Source: Streptomyces sp. L-9-10 (GTDB taxonomy: Bacteria > Actinomycetota > Actinomycetes > Streptomycetales > Streptomycetaceae). From it: a stretch of 64,000 nt of DNA. The position numbers and the translations under genes are program-made. Location: contig NZ_PHRF01000115.1 of assembly GCF_004151105.1 (NCBI RefSeq), positions 34,436-98,435 on the forward strand, in the 5' to 3' direction. Below, in pieces: positions 43,025 to 51,378 of the stretch. The notes under the pieces are model-generated. The model did not search any database and had not been told where the DNA came from. It saw nothing but the letters and a program-made list of their open reading frames with translations. Each line of letters opens with the position of its first letter. Position 1 is the stretch's first letter.

Positions 43025-43623
43025 ATCAGATTGTGAAGAGCGCCTTCACCGGCACCGGTGCGATCGCGCGGATAACGGGCGCGGCCATGCTGATCGGTAC
43101 GCTCGCCGTGCAGCACCCGAACCCGATGTTCAACCGACTCCAGCGCAAGGACACCTTCGCGCTGCTGCCGAACTGGCGATTCTTCGCCCCGGAACCGGCG
43201 GTGCACGACTACCACTTCTTCTACCGCACACTGAACACCGCGGGCGAGACCTCTCCCTGGCGGGCGGTCGATCTGATAGCCGGGCGGCGGCTCCACCAGA
43301 TTTTCTGGTTCCCCAGCCGACGAACAGAGAAAGCGGTGTTCGACATCAGCAGCGAGATGCTGCAGATGCTCGACAAGGGTTTCTCCGAGGTGATCCGTAC
43401 GCCTGCCTACCGGGTGATCACCGCGTATCTGCGGGAGCGGGTACACACGGAAACCACGGGTGGTGTCAGAGGGTTTCAGTTCGCTCTCGCACGTGCCACC
43501 GGCCACGACACCTCCACCACCCCTGAGATGCTCTTCGTCTCGCCGTACACGCCGATGGACCCGGCCCCGGCCCCCGCCACCGCCCGCCCCCGCATCCGGG
43601 GCGGATCACTCCGGGTCCGATGA
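43021..43623 (+). CDS. SdpA-like partner protein
   Basis: A 200-residue protein whose GTG overlaps the stop of the membrane-hydrolase gene (GTGA). One hydrophobic segment near the N-terminus is followed by LLPNWRFFAPEPAVHDYHFF, similar to the W-x-F-F-x-x-x-P motif of SdpA-type proteins that accompany SdpB-type HTTM proteins, and by a helical domain. In Bacillus, SdpA and SdpB together mature the SDP toxin. That link is by motif and gene order only. It ends 23 bases from the convergent HisG-like gene. Confidence 0.65.
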   Translation: MNQIVKSAFTGTGAIARITGAAMLIGTLAVQHPNPMFNRLQRKDTFALLPNWRFFAPEPAVHDYHFFYRTLNTAGETSPWRAVDLIAGRRLHQIFWFPSRRTEKAVFDISSEMLQMLDKGFSEVIRTPAYRVITAYLRERVHTETTGGVRGFQFALARATGHDTSTTPEMLFVSPYTPMDPAPAPATARPRIRGGSLRVR

Positions 43624-43646
43624 CCTGAACACCCACGGTGGATCGG

Positions 43647-44549
43647 TCATCGTAAGGGTGTCCGGGGGAGCGCCGACGTGGTCATTCCGCCGTCGGTCTG
43701 GGTGACATCAAGTGCGCCTGCTTCCAGCAGGCGGTCGATGACGTCGGGCAGCCCGGCGCGCTGTGCCAGCCCTTGGACGACGACCAGGTCGGTGCCGTGC
43801 AGGCCGGCCCCGAGCCGCCAGGAACGCTCGGGCATGGAGCGGGTTACCCGGTCCAGACAGTGCGCGGGCACGCGTACGGTCAGCAGCGCGTTGGTGGACC
43901 TCGCGTGAGCGGCGTCCAGCAGCCGGGCCATCCCCTGGATCCTTCGTTGTCGGCCGGCGTCGCACCACGCCTGCGGACTGGCGATGAACCACGGGGTGCA
44001 GGTGCGGATCGTCTCGATGATCCGCAGGCCGTTGTGGTCGAGCGTGGAACCCGTCTCGACGACGTCCACGATGGCATCGGCCAGTTCCGGGATCTTCGCC
44101 TCGGTCGCGCCGTACGAATGGATCACATCCGCCTGGATTCCCGCGTCCTGGAGGAACCGGCGGGCGATCGTTGGGTACTCGGTGGCGATCCGTATGCCCT
44201 GGCCGAGATCCTGCACGGTCCGCGCCGCGTGCTCGGCCGGAACCGCCAGCACCACCCGCCACGGCGAGTCCGTGGCCTTGGAGTAGGTGAAGGACACCAC
44301 GCTCTCGACCTTGGCTTCGGTTTCCTCGACCCAGTCGGCACCGGTCAGCCCGGCATCGAACGACCCGTCCGCGACGACCAGAGGGATTTCCCGTGGCTTG
44401 AAGAAGGCGACCTGTATCGGGCCGCTGTAGGCGATGGTGCCCCGGTAGGCACGTTCGGAGGGCCTGGTCACTTCCAGGCCGGCAGCGGCGAACAGACCAA
44501 GGGTCCGCCGCTCGAGCGAAGACCCCTTGGGCAGTGCGAGGGAGAGCAT
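43647..44549 (-). CDS. penA: ATP phosphoribosyltransferase-like (HisG/PenA-type)
   Basis: A 300-residue HisG-fold enzyme: LALPKGSSLERRTLGLF at the start, VADGSFDAGLTGADWV, and EAKIPELADAIVDVVETGST, followed by a C-terminal ACT-like regulatory domain. HisG joins ATP and PRPP in histidine synthesis, but here it lies in an SDR and SAICAR-synthetase-like operon, the exact trio (PenA, PenB, PenC) known to make the pentostatin/coformycin ring system. PenA is thought to start from the ATP-PRPP adduct. A housekeeping HisG would instead adjoin hisE. It is the last gene of the operon. Confidence 0.88.
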   Translation of the reverse strand: MLSLALPKGSSLERRTLGLFAAAGLEVTRPSERAYRGTIAYSGPIQVAFFKPREIPLVVADGSFDAGLTGADWVEETEAKVESVVSFTYSKATDSPWRVVLAVPAEHAARTVQDLGQGIRIATEYPTIARRFLQDAGIQADVIHSYGATEAKIPELADAIVDVVETGSTLDHNGLRIIETIRTCTPWFIASPQAWCDAGRQRRIQGMARLLDAAHARSTNALLTVRVPAHCLDRVTRSMPERSWRLGAGLHGTDLVVVQGLAQRAGLPDVIDRLLEAGALDVTQTDGGMTTSALPRTPLR

Positions 44550-44558
44550 GCGGTCCTC

Positions 44559-45263
44559 CTAGACGTGCAGCAGCCGGTCGATTCCGGTGACAGGGGGTTT
44601 GGGCAGCGATGCAGGTCTGATCTCGATCTCACCCACCAGCAAGTCTTTGGGAAAATCGTCGATGATCGAGGCGATGCCCTTGGCGACTGCCTGAGTTGTC
44701 ATCTTGTGGGGATCCGTGTCCCCCTCCAGGTTGGCGATCGCGCCCGGCGAGATCAGGCATGCCCGCACACCGTTGTTCCGTTCCTCCAACAGCAGCGTCT
44801 CCACGAAGGCCGCCAGAGCGGCCTTCGTGGCACTGTAGGTGGCACCGCCTTCGAAATACCGGGTGCCGGCGTGGCTTCCCATGAAGACGATCAGCCCGTT
44901 GCCGGATCGCAGGGCCGGTAGCACAGCCTGGGTCAGATGGAGGTTCGCGCTGAGATTCACCGCCAGAGACCTGTCCCAGTCCGCCTGGCGGATGTCGGCG
45001 ATCGGTTCCAGGAGGCGGTCGACCGCGTTGGAAACGCACACGTCGAGCCGGTCCGTCGCCGCGAGCACCCGGGCGACGCAGTCCCTGATCTGCTCGGGGT
45101 CCGCGAGGTCGCATCGCTGTTCATGGAGCCAGTCCTCGCCGGTCGGCGTGCGGTTGAGGGAGAAGAGGCGGTAGCCCCGCTCATGCAGCTCCTGGGCGAG
45201 GCTTCGGCCGGTGCCGCGGTTCGTCCCGGTGAGCAATGCCACCGGGCGGTCAGTCGAGCCCAT
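44559..45263 (-). CDS. penB: short-chain dehydrogenase (PenB-type)
   Basis: A 234-residue SDR with TGTNRGTG (about 12-19), the catalytic Ser in FMGSHAG and YSATK. In pentostatin biosynthesis PenB reduces the 8-keto group of the coformycin-type base to the 8-hydroxyl that mimics the adenosine-deaminase transition state; that role is inferred from the gene trio. It overlaps the end of the SAICAR-synthetase-like gene by 14 bases and precedes the HisG-like gene by nine, indicating tight coupling. Confidence 0.88.
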   Translation of the reverse strand: MGSTDRPVALLTGTNRGTGRSLAQELHERGYRLFSLNRTPTGEDWLHEQRCDLADPEQIRDCVARVLAATDRLDVCVSNAVDRLLEPIADIRQADWDRSLAVNLSANLHLTQAVLPALRSGNGLIVFMGSHAGTRYFEGGATYSATKAALAAFVETLLLEERNNGVRACLISPGAIANLEGDTDPHKMTTQAVAKGIASIIDDFPKDLLVGEIEIRPASLPKPPVTGIDRLLHV

Positions 45264-46005
45264 CGAACAGCCTCCGCCATTGCGAAGTGATCGTTGCCTG
45301 GGACGCCCCGCCGCGGAAGAGATCCTTGTCCAATGGGGATCCGTCGGGGTGGCGCAGGCGCATGCAGTCCTGCGACACCTCGGATATCAGCACGGGCTCG
45401 CGGTCGTCCGTGATACCGAAGATCAGGCAGAAGTCCCACAGTTCGACAGGGCGCAGCCAGTCGCCCAGGATGGTGTTCACCGCCAGCGCCTGCCGGCGCA
45501 GTTCCTCGACCGGCAGGCCCAGCGCGCGCAGATAGTCCTCACCGATCGGCTGGTCCTCGGGGTCGACCCGGTAGTCGAACTTCACCACCGGCGTGGGCAG
45601 CGGCTGGTTCTCCTCGAACAGCCCCGGATACTTCACCAGCGTGGAGCCGACCGCGCGGTTCTTGACAATGACCTCGAACGGCGGCGCGGGGTGGTACTCA
45701 GCCACGTAACAGGTGGCGGAGAGGCGGCGGGAGAACGCGGTACGGATCCCCGCACCCGCCAGTTTCGCGGCGGCCCGTTCATAGAAGTCGAGCCGCAACG
45801 GGCCAGTGTCCTCGACCAGTTCGTCCCGGGCGTAAGTGAAGCTTCGCAGCGAGGGGATGATCTCGACGACGCACAGGCCGTCGGGCAGCAGCCACAGTTT
45901 CTTGCTGCGCCCCTCGATGTCCGCGGGCCTTCCCTGCTTCCAGGAGAGAAGGTCCCCATCGGGGGAGTCGCTCACACCGTTGTCAGTCTCCACAGGTTGC
46001 TTCAT
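45250..46005 (-). CDS. penC: SAICAR synthetase-like ligase (PenC-type)
   Basis: A 251-residue PurC-fold protein: GRSKKLWLL near the start, FEVIVKNRAVGSTLVKYPGL, and DFCLIFGITDDREPVLISEV with the Mg-binding acidic residues. Housekeeping PurC begins with a more typical YEGKAK and ends with P-x-Y-x-x; here the divergence and the neighbours point to the specialised PenC/CofC homologue that helps insert the extra carbon of the diazepine ring. ATG 46005 has AGAGGAG five bases upstream. I rely on the three-gene context for the specific call. Confidence 0.87.
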   Translation of the reverse strand: MKQPVETDNGVSDSPDGDLLSWKQGRPADIEGRSKKLWLLPDGLCVVEIIPSLRSFTYARDELVEDTGPLRLDFYERAAAKLAGAGIRTAFSRRLSATCYVAEYHPAPPFEVIVKNRAVGSTLVKYPGLFEENQPLPTPVVKFDYRVDPEDQPIGEDYLRALGLPVEELRRQALAVNTILGDWLRPVELWDFCLIFGITDDREPVLISEVSQDCMRLRHPDGSPLDKDLFRGGASQATITSQWRRLFDGLD

Positions 46006-46088
46006 TACAACTCCTCTGTGCAGTACGTACGTTGATGAGGTGGCTGGGAACGACCACGGTCGCGGGAATCATGTGCTGCTTGTGCCGG

Positions 46089-47255
46089 TCACCGGGTACT
46101 CACTGGACGCTCCCCGCCGGCCAGGGCCACATACGCCCGCGCAACCTCGGCGTCGATCTCGGGCGGGACAGGGACGACACACCGGTCAGCGGGGACACGG
46201 CCGACCGCGATGGCTTCCAGGCAGCGGGCCTGCAGGGTGAATCCGAGGTCCATGGACTCAACCGAATTCCCCAGGGGGCGCGGCCCGTTCAGATTCACCA
46301 TGTGGCCCTCGGTGAGGATGTTGACGCGGGCGCCGCCGCTCAGAGTCAGGGTCTGTAATCCCTCGGTCGGTTCGGTGCAGTTCAGGACGGCGGGGTGGGC
46401 GAGCAGTCCGGGTACGTCGATCTCCCACGGGAGGTGACCCGCGTTGACCAGGATCACGCCGTCGGACAGCAGGGGGAGGTCATCCGCGGTGAGAATGCCG
46501 GGGTTTCCCGTGGACGTCACGATGATGTCCGCCGATGCGAACGCCTCCTGCCGGCCGGGGACCGCGTAGCCGTCGAACATGGCCTCCAGGCGACGGACGG
46601 GGTCGTTGTCCCACACGGCGACCCGGGCATGCGCGTTGGCGAAGTTCCTGGCGATGCCGCGCCCACAGGCGCCATAGCCGACGACGGTGACACGCCGTCC
46701 GTTGGTGGCCCGGTTGGTGATGCGCAGAAACGACTCCAGCACGCTCTGGCCGACCGCATGGGTGTTCTCCGCGAACTGCTTGATCGGACTGTCGTTGATC
46801 ACCAGCACCGGGCGCTTGATCCGGGCACGTACCGGCATCAGCCGTGCCCGCCCCGATGTGGTTTCCTCCGTCCCTCCCAGCAACCCCTCGTAGGGCGCGT
46901 CGAGGTAGCGCAGGAACAGGCCGCCGCCGTTGTCCAGAAGCAGGTTGGGCCGGGTCGCGAGGACCTGGCGCAGACACGCGTCCTCGGTTTGCGGGTCGCG
47001 CGTGCGGTCACCGATGACCGTGATCCCCTGCTTCCTCAGGAAGGTCAGGGTGGCGCCCTGTGTAGTCCTGAGGTTTCCCGTCGCGACGACATCCGCCCCA
47101 CCGCGTGCCAGCACCAGGAGCAGGGTCGCCGTCTTGGGTTCGAGATGGATCGCCGCGCCGATCCGCAAACCCGCGAAGGGCCGCTCCCGCTCGAAATCGA
47201 CCGCTGTCGAGGCCAGCAGGCGACAGCTGCTGGCTACCCATTCCATGGTTGGCAT
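46089..47255 (-). CDS. S-adenosylhomocysteine hydrolase-like enzyme (A)
   Basis: A 388-residue SahH-family protein with GGTEETTSGRARL, NDSPIKQFAENTHAVGQS, the NAD-binding GYGACGRGIARNFA and GHLPWEIDVPGL. The conserved D-N-R-Y-G-T-G-Q-S of true SahH is changed to E-N-T-H-A-V-G-Q-S and the substrate loop is altered, though the catalytic Lys is kept. It probably oxidises a nucleoside at C3' with its bound NAD but acts on something other than SAH. ATG 47255 has GGGGG nine bases upstream. Whether it recycles SAH, protects against the products or tailors the sugar is open. Confidence 0.85.
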   Translation of the reverse strand: MPTMEWVASSCRLLASTAVDFERERPFAGLRIGAAIHLEPKTATLLLVLARGGADVVATGNLRTTQGATLTFLRKQGITVIGDRTRDPQTEDACLRQVLATRPNLLLDNGGGLFLRYLDAPYEGLLGGTEETTSGRARLMPVRARIKRPVLVINDSPIKQFAENTHAVGQSVLESFLRITNRATNGRRVTVVGYGACGRGIARNFANAHARVAVWDNDPVRRLEAMFDGYAVPGRQEAFASADIIVTSTGNPGILTADDLPLLSDGVILVNAGHLPWEIDVPGLLAHPAVLNCTEPTEGLQTLTLSGGARVNILTEGHMVNLNGPRPLGNSVESMDLGFTLQARCLEAIAVGRVPADRCVVPVPPEIDAEVARAYVALAGGERPVSTR

Positions 47256-47333
47256 CCGGACCATCCCCCTGTCATCGTCAACCTGCTTCCAAGATCATCG
47301 CCAGCGTGACCGTGGCGTCGGGCAACGGGCAGG

Positions 47334-48539
47334 TCATGCCGTGGACACAGCCGACGCCGTGGCGCCCGCACGCTGTTCCGCATCCAACCGTGACTGCCCG
47401 GCCAGGAGGATGAGGACGCTGACCGCGAGCCCCAGCACGCCACACACCGCAGCCCATCTCGGACCGCCGTGCTCCAGGACCAACCCCACGACGGCGGACC
47501 CCAGCGCCGAGCCCGAGGTCATCAGTGTGACGAGCCAGGCGAACGCCTCGGTGACGGTGCCCGCCGGCGCGAGCTCTCCGACCAGGACGAAGGAGACGGT
47601 CAGTACCGGTGCGAGGAACAGCCCGGTCAGCAGCATCAGGCAGGACATCAACGGAGGCGCGGGCAGGAGGCACAACAGCGCATAACCCAGCCCCAGGCCG
47701 ACTACCAGCAGCAGGGTCCGCCGCGCGGGCGGGACCGGCCAGCGGCGTACGGCGCCGTACGCCAGTCCCCCGACCAGGGCACCGAGGGCGTTCAGGGCCA
47801 GGAGCGTCGGGGCACCCCCGGGCAGCCGGTGTTCCTCGGCGTAGGCCACGACGATGACATTGAGCGTGCCGATGGCAACGCCCACACCGGTGAGGCTGAC
47901 CAGCAGGACGACGAGACCACGGCTGCGCAGCGGGCCGAGCCAGTCGGCCTGGCGGGCAGGGGCCTGCCAGGCCCGGGTGGGCGCCGCGGTGGCGACGACG
48001 AGGACCCCCGCGAGCCCCAGCAGCGCGGCGGCCCAGAGGGCTTCCACGGGTGAGGCGGCGGCGACACAGCCGGCAACGATCAACGGCCCGCCCACGAAGA
48101 TCAGTTGCTGGGAGGCGGAGTCCAGAGCGTAGGCCGACTCCAGTTTCTTCGCGTCGACGACCGCCGGCCACAGCGCCCGCAGGCAGGGCTCCAGCGGCGG
48201 GGTCGCCGCTCCCGCCAAGGCCGCTCCGGCCACGACGGCAGCCTGCCGGTCGGGGGCCGCCGCGATCACAAGGAACCCGCAGCCCGCCAGCACGGCTGTC
48301 GCCAGCAGCACCACGGGCTGGCCGACATGGTCCACCAGGCGGCCGAGCAGGGGCCCTCCCACCGCCGCGGCGATGGCGAACGCCCCGATGGCAACCCCGA
48401 TGAACGCGTATGGTGCGCCTGCGTTGCGCAGCGCCAGGGGGATCGCGACAGCGGCCATCGCGCTCGGCAGCCGACCGACGAGAGTGCCCACCAGCAGCCG
48501 GGTCGCGTACGGACTCCGCAGGAGGCTCACATAACTCAT
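47334..48539 (-). CDS. MFS transporter
   Basis: A 401-residue protein with about 12 membrane segments and the MFS loop motif GGPLLGRLVDHVG between helices 2 and 3. It has the DHA1-like drug-efflux build. ATG 48539 overlaps the HD-protein stop (ATGA). As part of the nucleoside operon it most likely exports the product and gives self-resistance. Confidence 0.92.
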   Translation of the reverse strand: MSYVSLLRSPYATRLLVGTLVGRLPSAMAAVAIPLALRNAGAPYAFIGVAIGAFAIAAAVGGPLLGRLVDHVGQPVVLLATAVLAGCGFLVIAAAPDRQAAVVAGAALAGAATPPLEPCLRALWPAVVDAKKLESAYALDSASQQLIFVGGPLIVAGCVAAASPVEALWAAALLGLAGVLVVATAAPTRAWQAPARQADWLGPLRSRGLVVLLVSLTGVGVAIGTLNVIVVAYAEEHRLPGGAPTLLALNALGALVGGLAYGAVRRWPVPPARRTLLLVVGLGLGYALLCLLPAPPLMSCLMLLTGLFLAPVLTVSFVLVGELAPAGTVTEAFAWLVTLMTSGSALGSAVVGLVLEHGGPRWAAVCGVLGLAVSVLILLAGQSRLDAEQRAGATASAVSTA

Positions 48540-49609
48540 GAGGCACCCTCGCCGCTGAGGGAAACCGGGGCGTCCTCGGTCAGGTGCAGTTGCAGCGCGG
48601 CCGGTCGGCCCTCGCACAGGCGCACCTCGATGTCACCGACGGCGGTGAGACGACGGTGGACGGGGGTATCGACGATGCTGATCCACACGTCGTTGGCCTC
48701 CGCGTCCAGCAACCACTCCCGTCCCGCCGCCGTGTTCCAGGCCCGTGAGCGCTGAGCGTGAGGCACGCAGCGAGTGAGCACCTCCGGAGCACCCAACAGG
48801 TCCACCTCCACGGGCTGTCCCTGTTCGTCGAAGGCCAGCCTGACGCGTCCCCGGAAGCCGATGCGTGTCACGGTGCCGTCGGGCCACGGCTGCGGCGCCA
48901 CGGCCAGGAAGCGGGTGAGCGGATCCCAGCGGACCCGGGTACCGCCGGGGCGGGACACGGTCTCCTCGTTTCCCCATTGCGAACGGAACTCGGCGGCGAA
49001 CCGGTGCAGTTGGAAGGCACGCTCGGCGGCCAGGCGCCGGGCCGGCTCCGTGAGCATGTCCTTCTCGAGGTGGACCAGCTTCTCGTACAGATGGGCCAGC
49101 ACCGACGACGTCTCGCCTTCCGCGTACAGCTCTTTCAGCTGGGCGCCGGGCTCCCACAGGGACTCCCCGAGCAGCCCGCCGAACGCGAAGGCGCGTCCGA
49201 TGCCGACGGCGCCCATCGCGTCGAGGTTGTCCGCGTCATGCACCGCGGCGGCGATCACGTCCTCTCCGTCGAGATCGTCACCGCCGAAGCGGTAGCGCCC
49301 GGTCAGCTCGACGGCGCGCAGGATCGTTCCGTGCAGCTCCCGCGGGACCTCGCACCGTACAAGCACGTCCAGTACGGCGGTACGGGCCTCCTCGGGGCGG
49401 ATGGGCCGCCGCCCCTGCCTGGCCTCCTCCACCCGGTGGTAGTCGTGGACGTACGCGGCGACCTGGGCGGACAGTGGATCGGCGGACAGACGGGACGCGA
49501 TGTCCCCGGCCAGGGCCGCGACCCGGTCGAGGTGGTTGATGTCGTGCGCCGGGTCCGCGGCGGCGAAGTCGGCCCGCACATGGGCGCGGACCCGGTCGAG
49601 GAGTGTCAC
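48536..49609 (-). CDS. HD-domain phosphohydrolase with extra C-terminal domain
   Basis: A 357-residue protein. The N-terminal 210 residues are an HD metal-dependent phosphohydrolase with AHDINHLDRVAALAGDIA, AAYVHDYHRVEEA and AAVHDADNLDAMGAVGIGRA. The last 150 residues form a separate beta-rich domain (GTVTRIGFRGRVRLAFDEQG) of unknown fold. HD enzymes remove phosphates from nucleotides, so dephosphorylating a nucleotide intermediate is the natural role; similar enzymes occur in purine-nucleoside antibiotic clusters. GTG 49609 overlaps the upstream stop (GTGA); GTG 49612 is equally possible. Confidence 0.85.
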   Translation of the reverse strand: MTLLDRVRAHVRADFAAADPAHDINHLDRVAALAGDIASRLSADPLSAQVAAYVHDYHRVEEARQGRRPIRPEEARTAVLDVLVRCEVPRELHGTILRAVELTGRYRFGGDDLDGEDVIAAAVHDADNLDAMGAVGIGRAFAFGGLLGESLWEPGAQLKELYAEGETSSVLAHLYEKLVHLEKDMLTEPARRLAAERAFQLHRFAAEFRSQWGNEETVSRPGGTRVRWDPLTRFLAVAPQPWPDGTVTRIGFRGRVRLAFDEQGQPVEVDLLGAPEVLTRCVPHAQRSRAWNTAAGREWLLDAEANDVWISIVDTPVHRRLTAVGDIEVRLCEGRPAALQLHLTEDAPVSLSGEGAS

Positions 49610-50769
49610 CACTGTCGCCCGTACTCCTCGCGCCACTGCTGGGCCAGTTCCTGCTGCATCCGGGGGTCGAGGCGATGCAGTCCCGGACTCCACGCGCGGC
49701 GGGCCAGCTCGCGCGTGCACAGGTACAGCTCGGTGTAGACCAGGTCCAGTACGGAGCCGAGGATGCTCTGCTCCAGAAAGTTCACCGGCTTGCCCTGATT
49801 GAGCAAGTACACCGTGCGGCCGGCGACCTGCAACTCCATGACCTCGTCGGTTTCGACGAGCGTGTCGGCGTTGTGGCACAGCCCCTCGACGTCGAACTCG
49901 ACCTGCTTGGAGCTGCCGCTGGCCAGCACCACGCCGTCACGCAGCAGGGGCAGATCCTCGGTGGTGAGCGCGCGGTGCCCCGAGACACCGACGATCACCT
50001 CCGCCCAGCCCAGCAGGTCCTTCCGCGCCCCCACCCGGAAGCCGTGCACCACCGCGGCCGACATCCGCACCTCGTCCGGGTCGTAGACCGCGACCTGGGC
50101 ACCGGTCCGCCGCAGGTGTTCGGCCAGGGCCGTACCGATGCCGCCATAGCCGAGCACCAGCACCCGCCGCTCGCTGAGCAGCCGGTAGAAGCGCAGTCGT
50201 AACAGCCGCTCGACGCTGTAGGCCACCGAGCGGCCCACCTGGACGTCCTCCAGTGCTTTGAGCGGGCTGTCCGCGATGGTGAACACGGGCAGTGGTAACG
50301 GCATGTTTCTCTCGTACCGCCATTGTCCCTGTTTGGTGTCCTCCACGATGCCCCGCACGCTCGGGGACTGGGCGAGCTCGCCGACCGCGTCGGCGCAGTA
50401 TCCGCCCACCTCCTGTACCACCACGGGGAGTTCACTCTCGCGGGCCGCGCGCACGGCGTCGCGCACGGCGAACGTTCCGACGTCCCCGATCGATTCGGGC
50501 ACGGTGACCGGAAGGTCATCGAGCCGGGAGAGCGCTTCGGGCTGCACGCTGTAGGGGACGGGCACCACCCCGACCAGATCCATGCACCGGTCGAACAGCC
50601 GTACGTAGGGAACGGCGGTGTCGAGGAGGTGTGTGACGAGTACGAGGCGAGCGGGCGGCATGGGCCAGCGGGTCTGGGCGCTCTGCAGCACCGGCAGGTC
50701 TCCGGCGCGAGCTGCGTGACCGGCGCCCGAATGGGCGACGGGGGCGGCCGGACTGAGGGTGTTCGTCAC
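49606..50769 (-). CDS. S-adenosylhomocysteine hydrolase-like enzyme (B)
   Basis: A 387-residue, more divergent SahH homologue and first gene of the operon. The NAD-binding VLVLGYGGIGTALAEHL, a shifted catalytic region IADSPLKALEDVQVGRS with the Lys kept, VASGSSKQVEFDVEGL and YLLNQGKPVNFLEQSILGSV are visible, but the N-terminal substrate domain is poorly conserved and the TQDD motif is gone. A non-SAH nucleoside substrate is likely. GTG 50769 has AGGAG six bases upstream. With paralogue A it could catalyse redox-assisted change at the ribose, for example C2' epimerisation through a 3'-ketone. Confidence 0.82.
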   Translation of the reverse strand: MTNTLSPAAPVAHSGAGHAARAGDLPVLQSAQTRWPMPPARLVLVTHLLDTAVPYVRLFDRCMDLVGVVPVPYSVQPEALSRLDDLPVTVPESIGDVGTFAVRDAVRAARESELPVVVQEVGGYCADAVGELAQSPSVRGIVEDTKQGQWRYERNMPLPLPVFTIADSPLKALEDVQVGRSVAYSVERLLRLRFYRLLSERRVLVLGYGGIGTALAEHLRRTGAQVAVYDPDEVRMSAAVVHGFRVGARKDLLGWAEVIVGVSGHRALTTEDLPLLRDGVVLASGSSKQVEFDVEGLCHNADTLVETDEVMELQVAGRTVYLLNQGKPVNFLEQSILGSVLDLVYTELYLCTRELARRAWSPGLHRLDPRMQQELAQQWREEYGRQW

Positions 50770-51019
50770 TGAATGCTCCTGTCGGTGGAAGGCGGCGGGT
50801 GGGGCGATAACCGTGGCCTGGGCGGTTCGCCGTCCTGGCTCCGCGGGGCGGCCAGGGCGGCGAAAGGACACGGTGGTGATGGCGTCGAGAGGGTCAACTC
50901 CTCACAGCAGAGGGGTGCGTCGGACTCAGGAGTCGCGCGCGACCACGGGGCCCTCGGTGCGGCTTCCGGTCGCCCGCGCCCCGCTGGCGGGCGAGTGAAT
51001 CGAATGATGTGGTCCGAGG
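50770..51019. other. long 5' untranslated region of the nucleoside operon
   Basis: About 250 bases between the promoter -10 and the first start codon. I see no convincing peptide gene or clear terminator-antiterminator pair, although the length leaves room for control. Confidence 0.4.
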
Positions 51020-51154
51020 AGCTAGGTTATACGTAACACGCCGCTGGGCAAGCCGTTTCGAGCCAACCTTGCCATCGGTCACACTGTGCCGGAGGTGTAC
51101 CCATTCGCCCCGCGTGGGACATGTGGCGGGAGCGACGGTGCTCCGTGGTCCTCC
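51020..51154 (-). promoter_or_regulatory. right copy of the duplicated cluster promoter
   Basis: On the minus strand GGCTTG (51049-51054), 17 bases, TATAAC (51026-51031). GGTTATACGTAACAC at 51025-51039 is the exact inverted copy of the left-end word, and homology continues to about 51154. It drives the nucleoside operon from the SahH-like gene. The LacI-type gene starts 224 bases away on the other strand, so the regulator may also be controlled from here. Confidence 0.75.
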
Positions 51155-51378
51155 CTGGTTGGACGGCCCTCCGTATGCGCGCCGGCATCAGCCGATCGGC
51201 CGCACCACACCGGTACTACGAGCCCCTCGGGGCGCTCCGCATCTGATGCCTGAAGGTGCGCGGACAGCCTGGGGGCTTCGGATCGGGCGGTAGCATCTAC
51301 TCGCGGCGTGGCCGCACGTCACCGACTACAGCATGCCCTGCGGCACGTGCGCAGCGGCCTCCCCTTGGAAAGGTGTCC

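Noticed and set aside
43647..44549. Housekeeping histidine biosynthesis gene
   Set aside because: No hisE or other his gene adjoins it; the SDR and SAICAR-synthetase-like neighbours point to the pentostatin-type pathway.
46089..50769. Ordinary S-adenosylhomocysteine hydrolases of the methyl cycle
   Set aside because: Two divergent copies with altered substrate motifs in a nucleoside operon and no methyltransferase or methionine genes beside them.
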